Assembly: GCA_964607135.1 (NCBI GenBank)
Contig: CAZSIV010000006.1
Location: 1 to 64,000, forward strand
Direction of reading: 5' to 3'
Origin: Metaruminococcus_A sp964607135
GTDB lineage: Bacteria; Bacillota; Clostridia; Oscillospirales; Ruminococcaceae
DNA length: 64,000 nt
Positions 1 through 8,351 of the stretch are shown here, piece after piece. A program made the translations under genes and the position numbers. Each line of letters begins with the position of its first letter. The first letter of the stretch is position 1. The notes under the pieces were generated by a model, which worked only from the letters and a program-made list of their open reading frames with translations, did not search any database and was not told the DNA's origin.

Positions 1-25
1 TAGGGCTTTGCCCGCATATGAAATA

Positions 26-50
26 CCACCCGCTATGCGGGTGGATTTTT
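26..50 (+). terminator. hairpin with T-rich tail at the left window edge
   Basis: An 8-bp perfect stem (CCACCCGC, loop TAT, GCGGGTGG) is followed by ATTTTTATT. A smaller stem (GGGCTTTGCCC) lies just before it at 3-13. The pair of hairpins has the same layout as 57726-57773 in this window, so this may be the right end of an IS200/IS605-like element continuing off the window. It could equally be an ordinary terminator for a gene to the left. Confidence 0.5.
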
Positions 51-100
51 ATTATGATCGGTACAATGTGCACAGACGGGGCGATCCGCACCCCAGCAGT

Positions 101-571
101 TCACTCCGACTTGTCGGATTCTACGGCTCCGCCGGGAATCTGCGCCTTCAGCAGGTCGCGGATTTCGGTGAGCAGCTCCGCTTCGGAAGGGGCTTTCGGC
201 GCGGCGGCCGCTTCCTCCTCTTTTTTCTTGCGGGCGCGGGTCATCAGCTTGAGGAAGAAGAAGATGCAGACCGCGATAATCAGGAAATCGACGATGTTCT
301 GGATGAAATTCCCGTACAAAATCGCCGATTCTTCCTTAACGACGGCGCCGTTTTCCACCACAGCCGGGCTGAGCACCCATTTGAGCGCTTTGAAGTCGGT
401 TCCCGAGGTCAAAAAGCCGAAGAGCGGCATCACCAGATCATTGACGACCGAGCTGACGATCTTTCCGAACGCGCCGCCGACGATCACGCCGACTGCCATA
501 TCGACGACGTTCCCCTTAAACGCAAATTTTTTGAAGTCTTCCCACAATGCCTTTCCTTTCATTTTAGCCAC
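101..571 (-). CDS. mscL: large-conductance mechanosensitive channel MscL
   Basis: Membrane channel that opens under strong membrane tension and lets small solutes out during osmotic downshock. The 156-residue product starts with the usual amphipathic N-terminus. TM1 (about residues 18-45) contains the family signature DMAVGVIVGGAFGKIV, followed by the periplasmic loop, TM2 (about 84-108) and a charged cytoplasmic helix bundle rich in K and E. Length is close to the usual 130-155 residues, with an acidic C-terminal extension. It stands alone on the minus strand, downstream of a small hypothetical gene. Identification rests on the signature and topology and is secure. Confidence 0.96.
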   Translation of the reverse strand: MAKMKGKALWEDFKKFAFKGNVVDMAVGVIVGGAFGKIVSSVVNDLVMPLFGFLTSGTDFKALKWVLSPAVVENGAVVKEESAILYGNFIQNIVDFLIIAVCIFFFLKLMTRARKKKEEEAAAAPKAPSEAELLTEIRDLLKAQIPGGAVESDKSE

Positions 572-648
572 CTGCGGCCAATCTGGTAAGAGACGCCTCT
601 CTCAGCTCTGCGGCCGCTCCTTTCTTTTTTATTTTCCGGGGCCCGGCT

Positions 649-1011
649 TTACTCGGGAATCCCGTAAATTCGTTTGATATCCCGCAGCCCTTCTATCACT
701 TCCTCCTCCGAAAAGCCGCACTTCTCTAACTCCTTGGGGGTGAATGCAGACAGGAGGCGGTAAAACTCAAAGGCGGCGGTGAGAACCTCCATCTTCGGCG
801 CCTCTTCGACCGCCTCGAAGAGCTCGTTTTCCGCTTCGTTGATCCGCCCCTCGCCGACGAGCTTCCGCAGCCGGTAAGGGAGGTAGTTTTCCGACAGGTA
901 TTCGGAAAAAGCCGGCTCGTCCTCTTGTTCGGTCTCCCGCCCGAAAAGGGCTTTCGCAAGAAAGCGGGAGATCAGCTCCACCTCTCTCATGATATAATCC
1001 TGCTGGAACAT
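649..1011 (-). CDS. small acidic helical protein, DUF6483-like
   Basis: A 120-residue soluble, mostly helical and acidic protein of unknown function. It begins MFQQDYIMREVELISRFLAK, an opening I associate with a small Firmicutes family annotated as DUF6483; that link is from memory and was not tested. The middle (about residues 50-95) looks like a TPR-like helix pair with alternating leucines and glutamates. A GGAGG-like site lies upstream of the ATG. It is followed 78 bases later by mscL on the same strand, so the two may be co-transcribed. No catalytic motif is visible. Confidence 0.75.
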   Translation of the reverse strand: MFQQDYIMREVELISRFLAKALFGRETEQEDEPAFSEYLSENYLPYRLRKLVGEGRINEAENELFEAVEEAPKMEVLTAAFEFYRLLSAFTPKELEKCGFSEEEVIEGLRDIKRIYGIPE

Positions 1012-1134
1012 CCGCTCCCCTCCCTTCCTACAACAAAATGATACCTTATTTTTGAGGAAACCGCAAGTCCGGCTTATAGGCCGGAAGGAACTTCCAGGGT
1101 GATTTGGGCAAAATCGTTTTAATAATCACACGAT

Positions 1135-1165
1135 TTTACAAGAAAGATTTTCCCGGCTGTATTAT
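1135..1165 (+). promoter_or_regulatory. candidate promoter of the UroD-like gene
   Basis: TTTACA (1135-1140) and TATTAT (1160-1165) are separated by 19 bases, slightly long for a sigma-A promoter. An inverted repeat AAAATCG/CGATTTT (1110-1116 and 1131-1137) overlaps the -35 box and could be an operator. The start codon is 60 bases downstream. Confidence 0.4.
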
Positions 1166-1224
1166 GATGGAGACACAACAGGCCTCTGGCCTCCATATCA
1201 CGATTACGAAAGAGGTATGAACGG

Positions 1225-2235
1225 ATGAATATGAATATGAAACAATGGCTGGAGGACTTAAAGGCGGCTCCTGTCAAAAAAGCGATGCCGGTGCTCTCTT
1301 TTCCTTCGATCCAGCTGCTGAATATCGGCGTAAAGGAACTGATTTCGAGCAGCGACCTGCAATCCCGGGGGATGAAGCTGATTGCCGACCGGACGGACGC
1401 TGCCGCTTCGGTCAGCATGATGGATCTTTCCATCGAGGCGGAGGCCTTCGGCTCCACCATCCGGGTTTCGGACGACGAGGTTCCGACTGTCATCGGCCAC
1501 ATTGTGGAAAACCAGGAGCAGGCGGATGCCCTTCGGGTTCCCGATGTCGGCGAAGGGCGGACCAGTCTTTACATCGAGGCGATTGGGAAAGCCTGCAAGC
1601 TGATTACCGACCGGCCGGTCTTCGCCGGGGTGATCGGGCCTTTTTCCCTGGCGGGGCGGCTTCTCGACGTCTCCGAGGCGATGATCTACTGCTATGACGA
1701 TCCCGATATGGTTCACACCGTTTTAAAAAAGGCAACCGATTTTCTAATCGCTTATATCCGCGCCTATAAAGAGGTGGGGGCGAACGGCGTCGTCATCGCC
1801 GAACCGCTCGCCGGGCTGCTTTCCCCTGCGCTGAACGATGAATTTTCCGTCCCCTACGTCAAGCAGATCGTCGATGCATTGCAGGACGACGGCTTCATCG
1901 TCATCTACCACAACTGCGGCGGAGGGACGATCCGGATGATCGACGGAATCCTCTCGATCGGGGCGGGCGCTTACCACTTCGGCAACGCCATCGACATGAC
2001 CGAGATGATGGAGCACATCCCGGCCGGCATCGTCGCCATGGGGAATGTCGACCCTGCCACCCAGTTCCGCAACGGCACGCCGGAATCGATCCGGGAGGCG
2101 ACCCTCTCCCTGCTGGAGACCTGCCACAGCTATCCGAACTTCGTCATCTCCTCCGGCTGCGACATCCCGCCGCTCTCGAGCTGGGACAATATCGACGCCT
2201 TTTTTGCCGCGGTTGCTGAATTTTACGGGAAATAA
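1225..2235 (+). CDS. uroporphyrinogen decarboxylase-family methyltransferase (MtaA/CmuA-like)
   Basis: A 336-residue TIM-barrel protein of the UroD superfamily. Clostridial members of this branch are usually Zn-dependent methyltransferases that act on corrinoid proteins or coenzyme-like thiols, rather than heme enzymes. Support is the pair of thiol/His motifs expected for a Zn site: YHNCGGG at about residue 228 and SSGCDIPP at about 310. The GVIGPFSLAGRL segment is also typical. No corrinoid protein or other methyltransferase subunit lies next to it, so the methyl donor and acceptor cannot be inferred. An RBS-like GAAAGAGG precedes the ATG. It is a monocistronic unit with its own terminator. 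Confidence 0.85.
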   Translation: MNMNMKQWLEDLKAAPVKKAMPVLSFPSIQLLNIGVKELISSSDLQSRGMKLIADRTDAAASVSMMDLSIEAEAFGSTIRVSDDEVPTVIGHIVENQEQADALRVPDVGEGRTSLYIEAIGKACKLITDRPVFAGVIGPFSLAGRLLDVSEAMIYCYDDPDMVHTVLKKATDFLIAYIRAYKEVGANGVVIAEPLAGLLSPALNDEFSVPYVKQIVDALQDDGFIVIYHNCGGGTIRMIDGILSIGAGAYHFGNAIDMTEMMEHIPAGIVAMGNVDPATQFRNGTPESIREATLSLLETCHSYPNFVISSGCDIPPLSSWDNIDAFFAAVAEFYGK

Positions 2236-2244
2236 AGCCGAGAA

Positions 2245-2286
2245 AACAGAGAAAAGCCTCCGATTCAATCGGAGGCTTTTCTCTGT
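2245..2286. terminator. strong bidirectional terminator
   Basis: Long perfect stem (AACAGAGAAAAGCCTCCGATT with its complement) flanked by A-rich and T-rich arms. It sits between the end of the UroD-like gene and the end of pduL, so it can stop transcription from both sides. Confidence 0.92.
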
Positions 2287-2338
2287 TCATATTGCGGTTT
2301 CCGGGAGGGAGCGCTCCCTCCGGCAGTGCAGATGTTCT

Positions 2339-2917
2339 TTATTTGCTGACGATCTCGCCCCAGATTTCCCCAGCGCATCCGGCGGCGTTCGCCTCGTCGG
2401 TGTCCAGGTGCATCGCCGGGGAGAACTTCGGAGAAACACGGCAGACCACATCGCCGAATACGAGGCTGCGGCCTTCGCCCCCTACCTTGACCCAGACGAC
2501 CTGTTTGTCGGCAACGCCGAGCTCTTCCGCCTTTTCCGGGGTCAGATGGATGTGGCGTTTTGCAACGATGACCCCCTCTTTGATCTCGATCTCACCGCAG
2601 GGGCCGACGATCTTACATCCTGGCGTTCCGGCGACGTCGCCCGACTCCCGCACCGGCGCGGCGATTCCGAGGGTTCTCGCATCGGTCGCGGAAATTTCGA
2701 CCTGAGTGGCAGGGCGCTCCGGCCCGAGGATCAGGACGTTTTTAATGGTGTTCTTCGGCCCGACGATCGCAACCCGCTCATTGGAGGCGAACTGCCCCGG
2801 CTGGCTGAGCATGGCGCGGACGGTCAGCTCCCCTTTTTCCCCCAAAAGAACCTTGACATCTTCCGCGGTCACATGGACGTGACGGGCGGAGGTCTCGACA
2901 ATAAACTGTTTTTCCAT
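2339..2917 (-). CDS. pduL: PduL-type phosphate acyltransferase (phosphotransacetylase)
   Basis: Interconverts acyl-CoA plus phosphate with acyl-phosphate plus CoA, feeding acetate or propionate kinase. The 192-residue protein has the PduL duplicated barrel: SARHVHVT near the N-terminus and KRHIHLTPEKAEELGV at about 120 supply the conserved His residues of the metal site, and MHLDTDEANAAG closes the C-terminus. The ATG at 2917 is chosen because GGAG precedes it; longer frames run into the upstream promoter. The N-terminus goes straight into the enzyme fold, with no microcompartment targeting helix, so a cytosolic role in acetate formation downstream of pyruvate:ferredoxin oxidoreductase is likely (inference). 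No shell proteins are nearby. Confidence 0.92.
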   Translation of the reverse strand: MEKQFIVETSARHVHVTAEDVKVLLGEKGELTVRAMLSQPGQFASNERVAIVGPKNTIKNVLILGPERPATQVEISATDARTLGIAAPVRESGDVAGTPGCKIVGPCGEIEIKEGVIVAKRHIHLTPEKAEELGVADKQVVWVKVGGEGRSLVFGDVVCRVSPKFSPAMHLDTDEANAAGCAGEIWGEIVSK

Positions 2918-3022
2918 ATGTATCTCCATTCTCCGCATGGCGGCGGACGCTGAAAACCGGCGCGGCCCATGCGGACGCCCCGCCGGCAGGGTGTGAAACA
3001 GTGTCCACCCTTCCCTGATTTT

Positions 3023-3051
3023 ATTATAGTACAAGGCGTTTGACAGGTCAA
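3023..3051 (-). promoter_or_regulatory. sigma-A promoter of pduL
   Basis: On the minus strand, TTGACC (3046-3051), a 17-base spacer and TATAAT (3023-3028). The predicted leader is about 100 bases. Confidence 0.85.
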
Positions 3052-3083
3052 GGACAGGCGCGGATTTCGTCGAAAAATCTCGG

Positions 3084-3628
3084 AGCGGGGAACCCCCGTT
3101 GGTATTTCGCACACCAGCGTTCTGTCGGTTTCTAGGTTATAATCCTGCGAGATGCTTAAGATAAAACGGGCAGAGTGCGCTGTGCCGGGTGATCCCGGCT
3201 GAACAATACGCGATCCGCAGATGGTGCAAATAACAACGTTGGTAACCCGCGCGGCACGCCTGTGCCCTAGGCGGGACAAACGCGATATACAAGGCAGCAC
3301 CAGACCTAATAGTTTGTAACCCGCAAGCCACGCGTTTCGTATCATGTGTCTCCACAGGGCAACCACCCGAAAACCGGCAAAACGTTCGGGTGCGAAATTG
3401 GCCTGCCTGGCCACGGGCTGCGGATCGTTCCGCCGGGGTCGCCCGGACAGCACGTTTCTTTTGAAGCTCTGGGGCGTGTTTGTCTTTGTCAACCGAGGGT
3501 GCCTTTACCGTATTTATTTTTTTCGCGTACCTCACAGGACAAAAAACCTGAAAGCCGGTAAAGCTTAGGTGTGTGTATTACCAGCGGCGGTTCGCCGCCG
3601 AATTGCCGGCGGAGACGCTCCGCGCCGC
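3084..3628. repeat. dispersed palindromic repeat cluster 1
   Basis: Intergenic block made of the A and B units described in the findings. A-unit in minus orientation at 3106-3151 and in plus orientation at 3352-3395 and 3531-3578; B-units in plus orientation at 3208-3256 and about 3278-3332. Linker palindromes include GCGGGGAACCCCCG, GCCGGGTGATCCCGGC and GGCGGTTCGCCGCC. The block runs up to 13 bases from the stop codon of the XRE gene. The copy at 3352-3395 has a perfect CACCCGAA/TTCGGGTG stem. No protein-coding gene is seen in the block. Confidence 0.85.
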
Positions 3629-3640
3629 TGATCGTTTCGG

Positions 3641-4423
3641 CTAGAGGAACAGCTTTATGAGCTCCTTTGCCCATGAAAGATAACCCGGGACAGCCGTATC
3701 GAGCAGCTCCTTTACGGTGCTTACGTCGCTTGCGGTGAGCCCGCCGATCTTTTGAAAAACGCTTCCGACGGCCTGTGTATCGCCGATGGCAATCATCGCC
3801 CGCGCACTGTCGCCGAGGGCGAAGTAGTTTCCAACGGCTAAAGCGCCGGCGGAGAAATCGCCGACTGCGACCGCGCCGAGTGATATGATCCCAAAGCTGA
3901 CGGCGCCCGCCGAAAATACGCCGGCCGAAAGACTTCCCGCGGCCAGGAGCCCGAGCGCAACCGTCCCGATCGACAACAAGCCGATCGACAGCAGGCCGTA
4001 TGACAATAATCCGATTGAGAGCAGCCCGAACGATACCACCCCTGTCGCTTTCAGCCCGACCGCGATCACGCCGCGGGCGTTCAGCCCGACAGCGACAAAG
4101 CCCCTTGCATTCCTGCCGACATGCCACAGCGGCATCCCGAATATTGTTTTTTTGCTTTTCCTCTCGCGGGGATGCGCCCTGAAGAAATTGTTCCCCTCAT
4201 CGGCTTGATTTCTGCGGTCTGTTTCTGCTCCATCTTTGAGCAGATAATCCAATGAACAGTCAAACAGCTCGCCGATCCGGATCAGCTTTTCCGTCTCGGG
4301 GTAGGCAATATCGCTTTCCCACTTGCTGACAGACTGTCTGGAAACGCCGAGGAGCTCTGCGAACTGCTCCTGGGTGTAATTGGCCTCTTTCCGCAGCTTT
4401 GATAATTTATCGCCCAATGTCAT
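3641..4423 (-). CDS. XRE-family regulator with glycine-periodic repeat domain
   Basis: The 260-residue protein has an N-terminal helix-turn-helix of the Cro/CI type (about residues 5-60, with YTQEQFAELLGVSRQSVSKWE) and a charged linker. From about residue 105 to 215 comes a long run in which glycine returns about every five residues (GLLSIG, GLLSYG, GVIAVG). Such runs suggest a stacked beta-solenoid or tightly packed membrane-associated segment; the fold is inference. The C-terminal 35 residues are helical. Target and signal are unknown. It lies alone between repeat cluster 1 and nifJ, and its stop codon is 13 bases from the repeat. Confidence 0.85.
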   Translation of the reverse strand: MTLGDKLSKLRKEANYTQEQFAELLGVSRQSVSKWESDIAYPETEKLIRIGELFDCSLDYLLKDGAETDRRNQADEGNNFFRAHPRERKSKKTIFGMPLWHVGRNARGFVAVGLNARGVIAVGLKATGVVSFGLLSIGLLSYGLLSIGLLSIGTVALGLLAAGSLSAGVFSAGAVSFGIISLGAVAVGDFSAGALAVGNYFALGDSARAMIAIGDTQAVGSVFQKIGGLTASDVSTVKELLDTAVPGYLSWAKELIKLFL

Positions 4424-4556
4424 CGCACATCTTCCCTCCGAATTCGTTTATTTCTGCATATCATACCTGCTTTGCGGCCGAAAGGCCACCATCCAGGGGG
4501 TTCTAAATGTAAACTACAGGTTGCACAGCCGGTTTTACCCTTGATCGGCAAAGGCA

Positions 4557-4586
4557 AAGGGACACTTCAAATAAGAAGTGTCCCTT
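4557..4586 (-). terminator. terminator-like hairpin after nifJ
   Basis: Perfect 12-bp stem AAGGGACACTTC with its complement and a 6-base loop. On the minus strand it is followed by TGCCTTTGCC rather than a clean T-run; on the plus strand CTTTTTCTG follows a few bases later. It sits 23 bases past the nifJ stop. Confidence 0.7.
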
Positions 4587-4609
4587 CCGCATTCTTTTTC
4601 TGTTAGCGA

Positions 4610-7600
4610 TTATTCCTCGGCGCCGTAGAGCTTCTGCAATTTGACCAGATGCTCATACTGCTCCTTCGCACGGTCGGCCGCCTTGTCGAACAGCTCTTCC
4701 GCACGATCCGGGAAGGCCAGCTTCAGACGGTTGTACCGGGTCTCGTTCGCAATGAACTCCTTGTAATCCGCGGTAGCAGGCTTGCTGTCGAGGATGAAGG
4801 GGTTCTTGCCCTCGGCCTTGAGCGCCGGGTTGTAGCGGAACATGTTCCAGTAGCCGGCCTCGACCGCCTTCTTCATCTCAGCCTGGCAATTGGTCATACC
4901 GCCCTTGACGCCGTGCATCTCACACGGGGCGTAGCCGATGATGAGGGACGGGCCTTTGTAAGCCTCCGCTTCAGCAATCGCTTTGATGGTCTGAGCCTGG
5001 TTTGCGCCCATCGCGATCTGCGCGACATAGACATAACCGTAGCTCATCGCGATCTCGGCGAGGCTCTTCTTGCTGATGGATTTACCAGCCGCAGCAAACT
5101 GAGCAACCTGACCGATCTGGCTGGCTTTGGAAGCCTGGCCGCCGGTATTGGAGTAAACTTCGGTGTCGAAGACCATGATGTTGACATCCTCGCCGGAAGC
5201 GATGACGTGGTCGAGACCGCCGAAGCCGATGTCGTAAGCCCAGCCGTCGCCGCCGAAGATCCAGACGGATTTCTTGGCAAGGTACTGCTTCTTGCCGAGA
5301 ATCTCACGGCCCAATGTGCAGGCTTCGCAGGTGCATCCGTCGATGATGCATTCCTCGAGGGCTGCAACGTATTTCTCGGTCGCAGCGCCGTTGAGCTTGC
5401 CGTCGTCCATGGTGTCGAGCCAAGCCTGCGCCGCCTCTTTCAACGAAGCATCGGTGTAGTCGACAGCGATCAGCGCGCGGGTGTTGGCAGCCAGGCTGTC
5501 ACGAACCGCTTTCTGGCCGAGGTACATGCCGAAGCCGTGCTCGGCGTTGTCCTCGAAGAGGCTGTTCGCCCAGGCCGGGCCAAAGCCGCTGACCTTGCTG
5601 GTGGTGTACGGGGAGGTCGCAGCCGGGCCGCCCCAAATGGAGGAACAGCCGGTGGCGTTGGAGATGAACATCCGCTCGCCGAACAGCTGGGTGATCAGAC
5701 GGGCATAGCTGGTCTCGGCACAGCCCGCGCAGGAACCGGAGAACTCGAGGAGCGGCTGGTTGAACTGGGAACCCTTGACGGTGGTCTCAGCCATCATGCC
5801 GTCTTTCTTCTTGATGTTCTCAACACAGTAGTCGAAGACCGGCTGCTGTGCCGCCTGGCTCTCCTGAGAAACCATCTTGAGGGTTCCTTTGGCAGCGGTC
5901 GGGCAGACATTGACACAGACGCCGCAGCCCATGCAGTCGAGCGGGGAAACGGTCATCGCAAACTGGTAATCCTCGCAGCCCTTTCCGGTCATCTGTTTTG
6001 TCTTGATCCCCTCCGGAGCGTTCTTCACTTCGTCGGCGGTCAGGGCAAACGGACGGATGGTGGCGTGCGGGCAGACATAAGCGCACTGGTTGCACTGGAT
6101 GCAGGTGTCCGGGTTCCACTCCGGAACGTTGACGGCTACGCCGCGTTTCTCATAGGCGGAAGCACCCTGCTCGAACTGCCCGTCGACATGGTCGACAAAG
6201 GCGGAAACCGGCAGGCTGTCGCCGTCCATCTTGGAGACCGGCTCGAGGATTTCCTTGACCATCTTGACGGTGGCCGGGTTGCCCTTGAGCTGGCTTTCGT
6301 CGGCCGGGTCTTTCGCATCCGCCCAGGAAGCCGGAACTTCGACCTTGTGGAGCGCGTCTTTACCGGCGTCGATCGCCTTGTAGTTCATCTCGACAACGGC
6401 GTCGCCCTTCTTGGAGTAGGACTTCTTCGCCGCTTCTTTCATGTACTTGATCGCATCCTCAGCCGGCATGATATTCGCAAGGGCGAAGAACGCAGACTGG
6501 AGGATGGTGTTGGTGCGCTTGCCCATCCCGATCTCGATCGCTTTGTCGATCGCGTTGATGGTGTAGAGCTGGATGTTGTTCTGCGCGATGTAGCGTTTCG
6601 CTTCAGCGGGCATGTGGTGATCCAGCTCCTCGTCGCTCCACTGGCAGTTGATCATAAAGATACCGCCCGGCTTGACGTCGTTGACCATCTTGAAGCCTTT
6701 GACGACATAAGAGGGGTTGTGGCAGGCGACAAAGTCGGCCTTGTTGATGTAGTAGGGGCTGCGGATCGGCTTGTCGCCGAAGCGCAGATGGGAAACGGTG
6801 ATGCCGCCGGTCTTCTTGGAGTCGTACTGGAAGTACGCCTGGATGTATTTGTCGGTGTGGTCGCCGATGATCTTGGTGGAGTTTTTGTTCGCGCCGACCG
6901 TTCCGTCGCCGCCGAGGCCCCAGAACTTACATTCGGTGGTGCCTTCCGCAGCGGTGTTCGGGGCGGGCTTCTCCTCCAGAGAGAGGTATGTGACGTCGTC
7001 GTTGATCCCGATGGTGAACCGGGGCTTCGGCTCGCTCTTCGCCAGCTCGTCGTAAACAGCGAAAACGCTGGACGGCGGGGTGTCTTTGGAGCCGAGGCCG
7101 TAACGGCCGCCGATGACGTTTGCATCGTTTCCTGCTTCACGCAGAGCGGTGACAACGTCGAGGAAGAGCGGCTCGCCCAGGGCGCCCGGCTCTTTGGTGC
7201 GGTCGAGGACGGCGATCTTCTTGGCGGTCGCCGGGATCGCTTCGAGCAGCTTCGCCGAAACAAACGGACGGTAGAGGCGGACTTTGACCAGGCCGACCTT
7301 TTCACCCTTGGCGGTCAGGTAATCGACAACCTCTTCGGCGACGTCGCAGATGGAGCCCATCGCGATGATGACACGTTCTGCATCGGGCGCGCCGTAGTAG
7401 TTGAAGAGCTGGTAGTTGGTGCCGATCTTGGCGTTGACCTTGCCCATGTACTCCTCGACGATCGCCGGGAGAGCATCGTAGTACTTGTTGCAGGCCTCAC
7501 GATGCTGGAAGAAGATATCCCCGTTTTCGTGGGAGCCGCGCATCGCCGGATGCTCCGGGTTGAGGGCGTGGTCGCGGAAGGCTTTGATCGCATCCCAGTC

Positions 7601-8185
7601 GGTCATCTCGGCGAGGTCGTCGTAATCCCAGGTCTCGATCTTCTGGATCTCGTGGGAGGTGCGGAACCCGTCGAAGAAGTTGATGAACGGAACGCGGCCC
7701 TTGATGGTCGCCAGGTGGGCGACCGCAGAAAGGTCCATGACCTCCTGCGGGTTGGACTCGGCCAGCATCGCAAAGCCGGTCTGGCGGCAGGCGTAAACGT
7801 CAGAGTGGTCGCCGAAGATGTTCAGCGCATGGCTCGCGACGGTACGAGCGGATACATGGAAGACGCTCGGAAGGAGCTCGCCCGCGATTTTATACATGTT
7901 CGGAATCATCAGAAGCAGGCCCTGAGAAGCGGTGAAGGTGGTGGTCATCGCACCGGCCGCGAGGCTGCCGTGAACGGCGCCGGCCGCACCCGCTTCGGAC
8001 TGCATCTCCATGACGTTCACCTGGGTGCCGAAGATGTTCTTCTGGCCGACGGCGCTCCACTGATCAACACTGTCCGCCATCGGGCTGGACGGAGTGATCG
8101 GGTAAATGGCGGCAACTTCCGTAAACGCATATGCTACATGCGCCGCGGCGGTGTTGCCGTCCATGCTTTTCATCTTTCTTGCCAT
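4610..8185 (-). CDS. nifJ: pyruvate:ferredoxin (flavodoxin) oxidoreductase
   Basis: Oxidises pyruvate to acetyl-CoA and CO2, reducing ferredoxin; the central step of clostridial fermentation, in the cytoplasm. The 1191-residue chain is the full-length fused homodimer type. Domains in order: N-terminal pyruvate-binding domain (AIYPITPSSPMAD), domain II and gamma domain, EKR linker, a two-cluster ferredoxin domain (CIQCNQCAYVCP and CMGCGVCVNVCP, about residues 690-770), then the thiamine diphosphate domain with the proximal-cluster motif GSCAGCAE, the TPP site GGDGWAYDIGFGG and EVYSNTGGQ. All key cysteines are present. AGGAGG precedes the ATG. It forms a one-gene unit with its own promoter, a leader hairpin and a downstream stem-loop. 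Confidence 0.98.
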   Translation of the reverse strand: MARKMKSMDGNTAAAHVAYAFTEVAAIYPITPSSPMADSVDQWSAVGQKNIFGTQVNVMEMQSEAGAAGAVHGSLAAGAMTTTFTASQGLLLMIPNMYKIAGELLPSVFHVSARTVASHALNIFGDHSDVYACRQTGFAMLAESNPQEVMDLSAVAHLATIKGRVPFINFFDGFRTSHEIQKIETWDYDDLAEMTDWDAIKAFRDHALNPEHPAMRGSHENGDIFFQHREACNKYYDALPAIVEEYMGKVNAKIGTNYQLFNYYGAPDAERVIIAMGSICDVAEEVVDYLTAKGEKVGLVKVRLYRPFVSAKLLEAIPATAKKIAVLDRTKEPGALGEPLFLDVVTALREAGNDANVIGGRYGLGSKDTPPSSVFAVYDELAKSEPKPRFTIGINDDVTYLSLEEKPAPNTAAEGTTECKFWGLGGDGTVGANKNSTKIIGDHTDKYIQAYFQYDSKKTGGITVSHLRFGDKPIRSPYYINKADFVACHNPSYVVKGFKMVNDVKPGGIFMINCQWSDEELDHHMPAEAKRYIAQNNIQLYTINAIDKAIEIGMGKRTNTILQSAFFALANIMPAEDAIKYMKEAAKKSYSKKGDAVVEMNYKAIDAGKDALHKVEVPASWADAKDPADESQLKGNPATVKMVKEILEPVSKMDGDSLPVSAFVDHVDGQFEQGASAYEKRGVAVNVPEWNPDTCIQCNQCAYVCPHATIRPFALTADEVKNAPEGIKTKQMTGKGCEDYQFAMTVSPLDCMGCGVCVNVCPTAAKGTLKMVSQESQAAQQPVFDYCVENIKKKDGMMAETTVKGSQFNQPLLEFSGSCAGCAETSYARLITQLFGERMFISNATGCSSIWGGPAATSPYTTSKVSGFGPAWANSLFEDNAEHGFGMYLGQKAVRDSLAANTRALIAVDYTDASLKEAAQAWLDTMDDGKLNGAATEKYVAALEECIIDGCTCEACTLGREILGKKQYLAKKSVWIFGGDGWAYDIGFGGLDHVIASGEDVNIMVFDTEVYSNTGGQASKASQIGQVAQFAAAGKSISKKSLAEIAMSYGYVYVAQIAMGANQAQTIKAIAEAEAYKGPSLIIGYAPCEMHGVKGGMTNCQAEMKKAVEAGYWNMFRYNPALKAEGKNPFILDSKPATADYKEFIANETRYNRLKLAFPDRAEELFDKAADRAKEQYEHLVKLQKLYGAEE

Positions 8186-8214
8186 TTTCTTTCCTCCTGA
8201 ATTGTTTTCTCAAC

Positions 8215-8243
8215 ACACGGCCCCGACAGCGCCGGGGCCGTGT
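8215..8243 (-). other. leader hairpin of nifJ
   Basis: Perfect 11-bp stem (ACACGGCCCCG with its complement) in the 5' leader, just upstream of the AGGAGG of nifJ. There is no T-run after it on either strand, so it looks like an mRNA-stabilising or regulatory hairpin rather than a terminator. Confidence 0.6.
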
Positions 8244-8256
8244 TCTGTCGCTTTAA

Positions 8257-8285
8257 ATTTTATCACGTTTCCCACGCATTGTAAA
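8257..8285 (-). promoter_or_regulatory. sigma-A promoter of nifJ
   Basis: Minus-strand TTTACA (8280-8285), 17-base spacer, TAAAAT (8257-8262). The start site would be near 8250, so the leader hairpin at 8215-8243 is transcribed. Confidence 0.8.
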
Positions 8286-8351
8286 GGGATATTGTCGAAG
8301 TTTTGTCATTCAACTATATGGAAAATAAATGAAGAATAAACAAATTGTAAT

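Noticed and set aside
2339..2917. Bacterial microcompartment locus around pduL
   Set aside because: No shell proteins or signature enzymes lie nearby and the protein lacks an N-terminal targeting helix.
4649..8200. 1183-residue open frame opposite nifJ
   Set aside because: It is the antisense shadow of a highly conserved gene in GC-rich DNA; it has no RBS and its translation shows no recognisable family.
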